Shown in pieces: positions 1 through 5,716 of a DNA stretch of 5,877 bases. The position numbers were made by a program, and so were the translations under genes. Source of the DNA: Cellvibrionaceae bacterium (GTDB lineage: Bacteria; Pseudomonadota; Gammaproteobacteria; Pseudomonadales; Cellvibrionaceae); the NCBI GenBank assembly GCA_030597965.1, contig JAUVQU010000148.1, positions 1 to 5,877 on the forward strand. The letters run 5' to 3'. The first letter of the stretch is position 1. Every line of letters begins with the position of its first letter. Under the pieces are notes generated by a model. It was given only the letters and a program-made list of their open reading frames with translations. It was not told where the DNA came from and did not search any database.

Positions 1-2720
1 CCCCATATCACACCGATCATCGCCAGCGGAATAGTAAGCATGACGGCGGCAGGCTCAACGTAACTGCGAAACTGAAAGCTCAATAAGATAAAGATGCCGA
101 CCAGCCCGATCATAAAACCTCGCATCATTGAGCCACTGGTTTTACTCGACTCGGCCGCCTGGCCCTCTAATAAAAAACTAATATCGGGATAACGCTCTTC
201 CATGCCTGAAAGAAAATCACGTTGAGTCGCCGCCAAAATCTGATTGGCATTTCCTAACTCAGTATCCATATCAGCGGTGATGGTGACGGTTCTGATCCCT
301 TGAATTCTCTGTATTCGAGCATATCCTTGCCCCATCTCGATATCTGCCACTGTACTCAGTGGCACCTGGTCTCCTTTTGCCGTCACGATTCGAAAATTGC
401 GCAAATCATCCAGGGTGTTATGACTCAAGTCAGAGAGCGCCACGTTAATTTCGTAAGATTCGGTCTCTGTCTCTACCTCATCAGCGGTAATCCCATAGAA
501 TGCAGCACGTAATTGATTGGCAATAGTTGCTGCGTCTAAGCCAAAAGCCAAGCTTCCGGCCTTCAGGCGCAGTCGGATCTCCGGCTTTCCTGGGCGCAGA
601 TCATCAGACAAGTTGGTAATGCCCCGGTACTGTCTCAACCAGTCTTGCAGCTCAAGTGATGCAGCCTTTAGCTGCTTTAGATCTCGTCCTTTAAGGCGAA
701 TTTCAATGGCGATACCTGACGGACCAGCCTGAGGCTCTTTAAAATTAAGGCTAATCACATCGGGAATATTGCCCACCTCCTCTCGCCAGGTCTGCAGATA
801 ATCATCTACCCGCCCAACCCGTTCTTCACTGCCGAGGATGTCGACACTAATAGTCGCCACGTGGGAGCCGCTTTCACCTGCATCTAAATTCTGATTGTAG
901 CGGATAGTGACATCCTCTATCAGCTCCTGTTCTCGCGGTTGCAGTGGGGTGTAGTGATGGTTGACTCGCTGTAGGGCAGCGGTAATATCTGCAACCACGG
1001 CTTCAGTCCGTAGTAGTGGCGTGCCTTGCGGCAGCAGTAAACGGGCTTCAAAAGAATCACCGTCAATGTCAGGAAAGGCCACCCGCTTTAGATGGCCTCC
1101 TGCCAGCATACCGATGGAGACAATAAATAACGCGACAATCAATCCAAGAAAAAGATAACGCCAATGAATCACCGTATCGATAGCCCGCCCCAGTACCTCC
1201 TGCCGCAGCCTTTCAATTAGGGCGTCGAAACGTTGCCGAAAGACAGACGGCTTATCCGCCTCATGATTTTTCAGTGCACGCTCTAGATGATGAGGAAGAA
1301 TTAAAAAGGCTTCAATTAAGCTCACAGCAAGCACTGCAATCAAAACTACTGGAATAACTTCCAGCACCTTACCCATGTGACCACTGAGAAATGCCAGGGG
1401 GGTAAATACGGCAACTGAAGTGAGAAAGGATGAGAGCACGCCAGGCATTACTTGCTTCGTGCCTTCAACGGCTGCATGGAAGGCGGACTTACCGTTACGC
1501 AGATGGGTTGCGATATTTTCGGCAATAACGATGGCGTCATCCATCAATAGGCCCAAGGTGATCAACAGCGCCACCATGCTAATCATGTTAATCGATTGCC
1601 CCATTAACGAAATAATAAAGAGGCCACCAAGAAAGGATACAGGTAGCCCCATGGCAACCCAAAAAGCGAATCGCAGCTGAAAAAAGAGCCACATCACCAG
1701 AAATACCAACACCAAACCCTGCAAGCCATTAGTCGTCAATATCTGTAGCCGGTCACGCACTACACTAGAGCGGTCATTGGTCAGCGTGAAATTAATCTGC
1801 GGTGGAGCCAGCTGCTGTTCCCGCTCAATAAAGGTCGCCACTTCATTAAAAACACGGATTGTATCCTCAGTCTTGGCCTTGTTAACCTGCAGCAGTGCGG
1901 CACGCTGCCCATTAAACAGGATCTTCTCTTCATCCAATTCAAAGCTATCCTGGATGGTAGCGATATCACCCAGTCTGATTTCACTCCCGCTGCCTGCACC
2001 AATGATGACTAGCTCATTCAAGCCTTGCAGGCTATCCCGCTGATCCATAAACCGGATCAGATAGTTGTGCTGCAGGGTCTCAACCGAGCCTGCGGGCAAA
2101 TCAATATTTTGCCTTGAAATAGCATTCGCCAAATCGTTAATGCTAAGGCCATGCCGTTGCAGCATCTGCGCCGAAACCCGAACCTGCAACTGGTGTTCAG
2201 AAAAGCCAGAGAGAGTTACCTGTGAAATCAGCGGCAACATTTGTAGTCGATCTTTTATATCCTCGGCATAGGCCTTCAGTACCGGAGGAGAGGTCGGCCC
2301 AGTGATAGCAATAGAAACTACCTGATCGGTGCGGCCCAGTTGCTCAATAACGGGCAGTTCAGCTTGCTCTGGAAAATTATCAATCGCCTCAACAGCACTT
2401 TTGATATCATCCATAAACTGAGCAAAATCACCTCCCTCAGTCATTGTAACAACAGTGCTGCCTCTATTTTCCAGTGCCTGACAACGAATCTCGTCGACTT
2501 CATTGACGGCATCAATCGCATCTTCAAGACGCTTGCAAATGGCTTGCTCAACATCCTCTGGCGTAGCCCCTGGATAGGGTACATTCACCAGTACCTCTTG
2601 CGGAGCAAATTCAGGGAAGGTCTCGCGCTCCAAAGTTGACAGTGTAGAGAGCCCCAGCCCCACCAAAATTAGCATTAATAGATTGGCCGCAGTTGAGTGA
2701 GCAGCAAAATAACGGATCAT
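1..2720 (-). CDS. RND-family efflux permease (AcrB-type), 3' end beyond the window
   Basis: Inner-membrane proton-driven exporter, the pump of a tripartite efflux system; its substrate cannot be read from the sequence. The frame is open from ATG at 2720 to the left edge: 906 codons, where the family is usually a little over 1000, so roughly the last tenth is missing. TM1 is at about residues 9-27, followed by the porter motif PYPGATPEDVE (48-58). TM2-TM6 span about 331-478. TM4 carries GLLMDDAIVIAEN, in which D394-D395 match the AcrB D407/D408 proton relay; this argues for an HAE-type pump, not a heavy-metal type. TM7 is about 517-540, the second periplasmic half opens with FPDIDGD (549-555), and TM8 ends before SFQFRSYVEP (881-890). 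AGGG lies 10 nt before the ATG. It sits 23 bp after the adaptor gene, clearly one operon. The family is confident; drug specificity is unknown. Confidence 0.95.
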   Translation of the reverse strand, partial: MIRYFAAHSTAANLLMLILVGLGLSTLSTLERETFPEFAPQEVLVNVPYPGATPEDVEQAICKRLEDAIDAVNEVDEIRCQALENRGSTVVTMTEGGDFAQFMDDIKSAVEAIDNFPEQAELPVIEQLGRTDQVVSIAITGPTSPPVLKAYAEDIKDRLQMLPLISQVTLSGFSEHQLQVRVSAQMLQRHGLSINDLANAISRQNIDLPAGSVETLQHNYLIRFMDQRDSLQGLNELVIIGAGSGSEIRLGDIATIQDSFELDEEKILFNGQRAALLQVNKAKTEDTIRVFNEVATFIEREQQLAPPQINFTLTNDRSSVVRDRLQILTTNGLQGLVLVFLVMWLFFQLRFAFWVAMGLPVSFLGGLFIISLMGQSINMISMVALLITLGLLMDDAIVIAENIATHLRNGKSAFHAAVEGTKQVMPGVLSSFLTSVAVFTPLAFLSGHMGKVLEVIPVVLIAVLAVSLIEAFLILPHHLERALKNHEADKPSVFRQRFDALIERLRQEVLGRAIDTVIHWRYLFLGLIVALFIVSIGMLAGGHLKRVAFPDIDGDSFEARLLLPQGTPLLRTEAVVADITAALQRVNHHYTPLQPREQELIEDVTIRYNQNLDAGESGSHVATISVDILGSEERVGRVDDYLQTWREEVGNIPDVISLNFKEPQAGPSGIAIEIRLKGRDLKQLKAASLELQDWLRQYRGITNLSDDLRPGKPEIRLRLKAGSLAFGLDAATIANQLRAAFYGITADEVETETESYEINVALSDLSHNTLDDLRNFRIVTAKGDQVPLSTVADIEMGQGYARIQRIQGIRTVTITADMDTELGNANQILAATQRDFLSGMEERYPDISFLLEGQAAESSKTSGSMMRGFMIGLVGIFILLSFQFRSYVEPAAVMLTIPLAMIGVIW

Positions 2721-2743
2721 AGGTGCTTATCCCTGATTGATGC

Positions 2744-3967
2744 CTACCCCTGGATAGAGGAGAGAAGTTGCTTCAATGTGACTTCATCAGCCGTGGGCTT
2801 GAGCAGCATCCCTTCAACCGCTGAAATGAGACCGGAGATAACCACTTGCTCACCCGCCTGCAAACCACTGACGATAATAGCGTAATCTACGCCCTTAGAT
2901 CCGATAGTGACCTTACGTTGCTCCAAACGCTGCTCTTGATTGACCACATAGACCTGCTGGCCATGCAGAGCAATTAAAGGGACGACAAGGCGATTCTCCT
3001 GCTGTCTTCCCTTCAGTATTACATCCACAAACAGCCCTTTAACTAATGGCGGGCGTCTGCCCGGTTGCACCTGGGCATAGGGCTTATCCACTTCAATAAT
3101 GACGCCAACAGTGCGAGTGCGTGGATCGAGAGCATCACTAAGCCTGGCGACTTTGGCATCCCATTCAATGAGATACTGATTCTGCTTGAATAACACCCGA
3201 GCTGAGAGGCCGAGTTGTTTGCCCAGTTCAATATCTTTCATCTCTTCAAGGTTAATAATTGCTTCAGAGTGAATTAAGTTCCCCCATTGCTCCATTGGAA
3301 TCTGCACTGCAATTTCGGCCTTAGAAATGCCATCGGCCACTACCATCAATGAACCCTGAGCGACAAACTGCTGCAGTTCCACTTTAACTTCCGCAATGCG
3401 CCCGTTAAAAGGCATAAGGATAGTTGTGCGCTCAAGATTGAGATCCGCTTTAGCGAGATCAGCTTTGGCTGCCGCCACTTGAGCTTCTGCAGAGGCCAGT
3501 TGTGGCTTGCGTAAAAAAAGGTCGTTGGCATCGGCGTTGCCGAGATTTCGCCATTCGCGTTTTGCCTGGCGGGCTCTGCCTCGTTCAGTGGCTAAAAGCT
3601 GCTCAGCTTCTTTAGCTCTGGCATTGGCTAGAATTTTAGCCAGTTGGTAGTCTCTTGGATCAATTTGCAACAGCACTTCGCCCTCAGCGATTAGCGCCCC
3701 CTGCTTGAGACGGGAGTGCAGTGAAATGATCTTTCCGCTCACCTGCGCCACGCCACTCCACACCCGGCTGGGCTTAACATTGCCCGTTGCCTTTAGTTGT
3801 GGTGCTACTGTCGCTTCAAGTACGCTAATCACCCGCACTGCTGTAACTTTCTCGGCAACAACCATACGCACGGGTTTAGCGCTGTTCTTTACCAAAATCA
3901 TAAAGACGGCGACGCCGATCAAGATGACAGGGATAATCAACAGCCGCTTAAGACGGGTATTTTTCAT
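2744..3967 (-). CDS. RND efflux periplasmic adaptor (membrane fusion protein, HlyD/AcrA-like)
   Basis: Bridges the RND permease to an outer-membrane channel in the periplasm. It has 407 residues, normal for the family. A basic start and one hydrophobic segment (about 9-26) give an uncleaved membrane anchor; no lipobox cysteine is present, so it is probably not an AcrA-type lipoprotein. The first half of the barrel-sandwich (lipoyl-like) domain is at about 62-108, with VSGKI and the GEVLLQIDPRDY turn. An Ala/Glu/Lys/Arg-rich alpha-hairpin spans about 109-180, and the second lipoyl half is TTILMPFNGRIAEV (181-194). The beta-barrel covers roughly 215-320 and the membrane-proximal domain about 325-392, with the family's GLQAGEQVVISGL (368-380). 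CAGGT lies 6 nt before the ATG. It is the first gene of the operon. The short hairpin suggests direct, AcrA-like partner contacts, though the partner channel is not in the window. Confidence 0.95.
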   Translation of the reverse strand: MKNTRLKRLLIIPVILIGVAVFMILVKNSAKPVRMVVAEKVTAVRVISVLEATVAPQLKATGNVKPSRVWSGVAQVSGKIISLHSRLKQGALIAEGEVLLQIDPRDYQLAKILANARAKEAEQLLATERGRARQAKREWRNLGNADANDLFLRKPQLASAEAQVAAAKADLAKADLNLERTTILMPFNGRIAEVKVELQQFVAQGSLMVVADGISKAEIAVQIPMEQWGNLIHSEAIINLEEMKDIELGKQLGLSARVLFKQNQYLIEWDAKVARLSDALDPRTRTVGVIIEVDKPYAQVQPGRRPPLVKGLFVDVILKGRQQENRLVVPLIALHGQQVYVVNQEQRLEQRKVTIGSKGVDYAIIVSGLQAGEQVVISGLISAVEGMLLKPTADEVTLKQLLSSIQG

Positions 3968-4014
3968 AAAATTACCTGGTATCGTATTATTTGGCAGTTG
4001 TGTGATCTTAGCCT

Positions 4015-4030
4015 ACCTAGAACCACCTAG
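4015..4030 (-). promoter_or_regulatory. CTAGGT-N4-CTAGGT direct repeat, possible operator of the efflux operon
   Basis: On the minus strand, two exact CTAGGT copies stand 10 bp apart, one helical turn, about 48-63 bp upstream of the adaptor start codon. A possible -10 hexamer AATAAT (minus strand 3991 to 3986) has no good -35; the repeats lie about where an activator would replace it. Tandem 6-7 bp repeats at this spacing are typical of OmpR-type response regulators. The regulator is unknown and the promoter is a guess. Confidence 0.3.
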
Positions 4031-4070
4031 TATCTATTGCTAAGCGATGCTTCTGCTGTCGTTGGTTGAA

Positions 4071-4086
4071 GCAGAGAAGACTCTGC
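4071..4086. repeat. Perfect short palindrome GCAGAG-AAGA-CTCTGC
   Basis: A 6-bp perfect stem with a 4-base loop ends one base before the ATG at 4088. It covers the only purine-rich stretch that could serve as ribosome binding site for the BCCT remnant. It could be an operator half-shared by the two divergent genes, or an RNA hairpin. No T-run follows on either strand, so it is not a terminator. Confidence 0.35.
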
Positions 4087-4087
4087 A

Positions 4088-4465
4088 ATGAGCATGTCAA
4101 ATACTGAAAAGCAGATCAAGGATATTCACAGAAAAACCGTCGCAGTTTTCTTCCGGAGAGGCGATTCGTATTGTACTGGGGACTGCACCCTTGGGCAATC
4201 TATGCGATTGCGGGTCTGGATCGGGCGTTTTTTTATCTGCAATCGCGGTCTGCTATTGAGCATTCGTCCAATCTTTTATCCGATTCTGGGCGATCGTATC
4301 TATGGCTTTTGGAATAAGGTAATTGAGGTGTTGTCTGTTTTCACAGCGTTGGTTTGCTTAGCTACTTCACTGGGACTGAGTGTTACACAAATTAATGCAG
4401 GGCTGCATTTTCTGTTTGGTGTCCAGATATCTCCCGAGCTGAGCGAATGGATTGAAACCTTGTAG
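4088..4465 (+). pseudogene. BCCT-family transporter remnant, frameshifted and truncated at both ends
   Basis: Remnant of a betaine/carnitine/choline transporter, a membrane protein normally of 500 or more residues that imports trimethylammonium compounds. The pieces lie in three plus-strand frames: SSGEAIRIV (from about 4149), then YWGLHPWAIYAIAGL (4174-4218), then ICNRGLLLSIRPIFYPILGD (from 4235) and onward through LATSLGLSVTQINAGLHFLFG. The W-G-L-H-P-W-A-x-Y and SLGL-x-x-x-Q-x-x-x-GL segments are BCCT hallmarks from the middle of the protein (around BetP TM4-TM5). The last shift falls in a run of seven T (4228-4234); removing one T would join frames two and three. The open frame starting at 4088 shares only the third piece. 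The first residues MSMSNTEKQIKDIHRKTV could be the original N-terminus fused by a deletion. All later helices are missing. Almost surely non-functional. Confidence 0.8.
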
Positions 4466-4630
4466 AGTATTAAGACTCGCTTGCCGAATTCCGATCAGGT
4501 ACCGAACCTTTTTTCTTGTGAGGGGAGAGGGAGCGATTGGCATTTCGCTAAACGTCCCTACAAATATGAGTAATATTTCCCCTGCATACCGGAGTTTGGT
4601 GTCGCTTCAATGCCACCCTTTTCGGTAGAG
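4466..4630. other. Intergenic space between BCCT remnant and CBS gene, nothing recognised
   Basis: This gap lies between the stop codons of two convergent reading frames. No BCCT homology continues in any frame and no convincing terminator is seen. Weak stems exist near 4497-4515 (AGGT/ACCT followed by T6, plus strand) and 4599-4618, both too short to call. Confidence 0.4.
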
Positions 4631-5035
4631 CTATAAATTATAAACCGGAGAGTCATTAGCCAGAAGACAATCTAAAACATCCTTGCTCGAAATGATGCCA
4701 ATCGCTTTATGAGACTCATTCAGAACAGGCATATGTCCAAAACCGAATTCCCTAATGGGGGTGGTAAGCTCGACCAGAGGGTGGTGGTCGGTAACGGTTA
4801 TCGGATTCGTTGAAGATACATCTCCCACCTGAACCTCATCGGGAGAAAGCCCCTTGGCGATGACTCGTTTCAAAAGGTCATGCTCCGTAAAGATACCGTA
4901 GAGGCGTCCCTGATCTGTTACCAGAGCACATCCGATATCTTTATCTGCCATTTCATGAATAACATCAATGACAAATACATTTTTTTTCACACATACGATA
5001 TCCGTATGCATTAGGTCGTGAATAGTTTCAGACAT
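4631..5035 (-). CDS. Stand-alone two-CBS-domain protein
   Basis: A cytoplasmic protein of 134 residues consisting almost only of a CBS pair (Bateman module). Such modules bind adenosyl ligands (AMP, ATP, NADH or SAM) and often act as energy or redox sensors; the ligand and partner here are unknown. CBS1 is about residues 1-60 and ends GIFTEHDLLKRV (47-58); CBS2 is about 68-125 and ends GIISSKDVL. Both keep the [T/S]-x-x-D ribose-contact motif: T50/D53 and S116/D119. The C-terminus is a short tail with no effector domain. AGGG lies 6 nt before the ATG, supporting this start. The gene is alone on its strand: the integrase fragment upstream is 238 bp away and the gene downstream is convergent. 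An FNR/Anr-type box about 157 bp upstream suggests induction at low oxygen (inference). The frame is clean and the gene seems intact, unlike its neighbours. Confidence 0.92.
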   Translation of the reverse strand: MSETIHDLMHTDIVCVKKNVFVIDVIHEMADKDIGCALVTDQGRLYGIFTEHDLLKRVIAKGLSPDEVQVGDVSSTNPITVTDHHPLVELTTPIREFGFGHMPVLNESHKAIGIISSKDVLDCLLANDSPVYNL

Positions 5036-5068
5036 AAAACACCCTATTGTTTTCCATGATTAACAAGA

Positions 5069-5084
5069 TGAGCAATGATGCTCA
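5069..5084. repeat. Short inverted repeat TGAGCA-ATGA-TGCTCA in the CBS leader
   Basis: A perfect 6-bp stem with a 4-base loop lies 34 bp upstream of the CBS gene start, inside its likely 5' leader. No T-run follows, so it is not a terminator. It may be an RNA hairpin, a protein site or chance. Confidence 0.25.
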
Positions 5085-5166
5085 AATAAATGAGAGGGGC
5101 TAGTTACAAGTTTGATGCTCTTTTACTGGCTCCTCCAGCTCAAGCGCAATCCTCTATGTATAAACT

Positions 5167-5172
5167 ACTATA
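5167..5172 (-). promoter_or_regulatory. Candidate -10 hexamer TATAGT for the CBS gene
   Basis: On the minus strand TATAGT (5 of 6 to TATAAT) starts 26.5 bp after the centre of the FNR-type box. No proper -35 lies 17 bp upstream, as expected when a bound activator replaces it. If used, the activator would be centred near -38.5 to -39.5, slightly closer than the classic -41.5, and the leader would be about 125 nt. The hexamer lies within the left inverted-repeat arm. Confidence 0.35.
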
Positions 5173-5191
5173 ATGACCTTGCTATGTGCAA

Positions 5192-5205
5192 TTGACTCAA
5201 ATCAA
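5192..5205 (-). promoter_or_regulatory. FNR/Anr-type binding site (TTGAT-TTGA-GTCAA)
   Basis: The consensus TTGAT-N4-ATCAA is matched at 9 of 10 fixed positions (TTGAC-N4-ATCAA on the plus strand). FNR and Anr are oxygen-labile iron-sulphur regulators of the Crp family. The only intact gene that could use the site is the CBS gene on the minus strand; no plus-strand gene follows. A Crp-like protein such as Dnr with the same box cannot be excluded. Confidence 0.6.
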
Positions 5206-5273
5206 GGCGCGCTTTATTACCCTGTATGACATTTTCCTTAATGTTAATGATTTATGAGCTACCTATAGGTCTA

Positions 5274-5567
5274 TTACAGAGAGTTTATACATGCCAAAAA
5301 ACTCTCTAGGGCGCTCAAAAATATATTTCCCGCTTTTATATAGCCCTTTTTGTATTGGGCTACTTCGTTTTCATACATGGTGAAGGCATCCCAAATGGAC
5401 ATATCTTCATCCATGCTATGAGAGTCAGTATCAATTTCATGCTCTATCTTGGCAGCCCATTTCTGTGCTTCACGTTTAAGCCGAAATGTCTTTGATTGGG
5501 CAGGGAAGCCTTGCTTGCGAATAATTGCCTGTATTCTGCCAGAGGATAAAACTCGATAGGTTGCCAT
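5274..5567 (-). pseudogene. Tyrosine integrase, N-terminal fragment
   Basis: The first 97 residues of a phage/island-type tyrosine recombinase, a family usually above 300 residues. The N-terminal arm-DNA-binding type domain is seen in MATYRVLSSGRIQAIIRKQG, QSKTF (24-28) and REAQKWAAKIEHEID (32-46). Then comes the start of the core-binding domain, with ENEVAQYKKGY (66-76) and an ALESFLA segment (86-92). Homology ends at A92 and only CINSL follows before the stop. The whole catalytic domain with its R-H-R-Y residues is absent, so the protein cannot recombine DNA. An in-frame ATG at 5612 would add 15 residues, but it lies in the tail of a terminator, and GGAG 7 nt upstream of 5567 fixes the start there. 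Its 5' end lies 115 bp from a tRNA-Ala 3' fragment, a normal place for such a gene. The family assignment rests on the pattern of motifs. Confidence 0.8.
5278..5307. repeat. Inverted repeat AGAGAGTTT / AAACTCTCT at the end of the integrase fragment
   Basis: A perfect 9-bp stem with a 12-base loop (5287-5298) overlaps both the last integrase codons and the right arm of the larger inverted repeat. No T-run follows on either strand, so it is not an intrinsic terminator. It may mark a junction or be part of the possible mobile element. Confidence 0.45.
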
Positions 5568-5574
5568 GTTGATT

Positions 5575-5578
5575 CTCC
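5575..5578 (-). promoter_or_regulatory. Ribosome binding site GGAG of the integrase fragment
   Basis: GGAG with a 7-nt spacer precedes the ATG at 5567. It decides for this start over the in-frame ATG at 5612. Confidence 0.7.
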
Positions 5579-5610
5579 ATAAGGTTAATGAAGTCTCATA
5601 AGGCAGATAC

Positions 5611-5637
5611 AAAAAAGGCCACCCATAAAGGTAGCCT
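5611..5637 (-). terminator. Rho-independent terminator after the tRNA-Ala fragment
   Basis: On the minus strand AGGCTACC pairs with GGTGGCCT (8 bp, one G-U wobble) across a 6-base loop (TTTATG), followed by a run of T. It lies 45 bp past the CCA end of the tRNA-Ala fragment in the same direction, so it is probably the terminator of a tRNA-Ala transcript that now lacks its 5' part. Confidence 0.75.
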
Positions 5638-5661
5638 CTTAAGTCAATACCAACACACTAC

Positions 5662-5680
5662 TGTGATGAAATTGTGATGA
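5662..5680 (+). repeat. TGTGATGA direct repeat, 11-bp period
   Basis: TGTGATGA occurs at 5662-5669 and 5673-5680, just beside the tRNA-Ala fragment. The second copy is part of ATTGTGATGA and shares ATTGTGA with the longer repeats further right. These may be recombinase or directionality-factor binding sites. Confidence 0.35.
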
Positions 5681-5682
5681 TT

Positions 5683-5716
5683 TGGTGGAGCCTAGCGGGA
5701 TCGAACCGCTGACCTC
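5683..5716 (-). other. Orphan 3' end of tRNA-Ala, putative integration (att) site
   Basis: On the minus strand the segment gives a variable-loop end GAGGTC, a complete T-arm (AGCGG, loop TTCGATC, CCGCT), the 3' acceptor strand AGGCTCC, the discriminator A and an encoded CCA. T at position 70 is what is expected of the alanine-specific G3:U70 pair. No D-arm, anticodon arm or 5' acceptor strand (GGGGCCT expected) occurs upstream, so this is not a functional tRNA gene. Tyrosine integrases commonly recombine in the 3' end of tRNA genes and leave such copies; an integrase fragment and terminator lie next to it. Confidence 0.85.

Larger units (their letters stand above)
5156..5292. mobile_element. 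Possible MITE-like element bounded by ~24-bp imperfect inverted repeats
   Basis: The left arm 5156-5178 reads ATGTATAAACT then ACTATAATGACC. The right arm, read on the minus strand from 5292 to 5268, gives ATGTATAAACT then CTCTGTAATAGACC. The first 11 bp match exactly and the rest nearly so with small gaps, about 21 of 25 positions. The interior of about 89 bp has no gene. The right arm starts inside an integrase codon (third base of A92) exactly where integrase homology ends, as expected of an insertion. No target duplication is evident, and the size of 137 bp fits a miniature element, but no known family was recognised. A chance or purely structural repeat remains possible. Confidence 0.4.

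Noticed and set aside
1781..2002. Reading frames of 60-110 codons on both strands inside the efflux genes (for example 1777-2043 plus, 1781-2002 minus, 3346-3531 minus, 3705-4043 plus)
   Set aside because: They lie within the well-supported permease and adaptor genes in other frames and encode no recognisable motif.
4497..4515. Terminator after the BCCT remnant (AGGT-ACCGA-ACCT followed by T6)
   Set aside because: The stem is only 4 bp, too weak to call although the T-run is suggestive.
4599..4618. GGTGTC / GCCACC stem downstream of the CBS gene as its terminator
   Set aside because: The stem has a mismatch and no T-run follows on the minus strand.
5100..5153. Minus-strand stretch reading RIALELEEPVKEHQTCN before a stop, as a possible remaining C-terminal end of the integrase
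   Set aside because: It is only 17 codons, preceded by an in-frame stop, and shows no integrase motif; its position just outside the left repeat arm is suggestive but not evidence.
5274..5612. Longer version of the integrase fragment starting at the ATG at 5612
   Set aside because: The extra 15 residues do not resemble integrase N-termini, the start lies in the terminator T-tract, and a good GGAG site precedes the ATG at 5567.
5683..5716. Functional tRNA-Ala gene
   Set aside because: Only the T-arm and 3' acceptor strand are present; no anticodon or D-arm can be folded from the sequence upstream.
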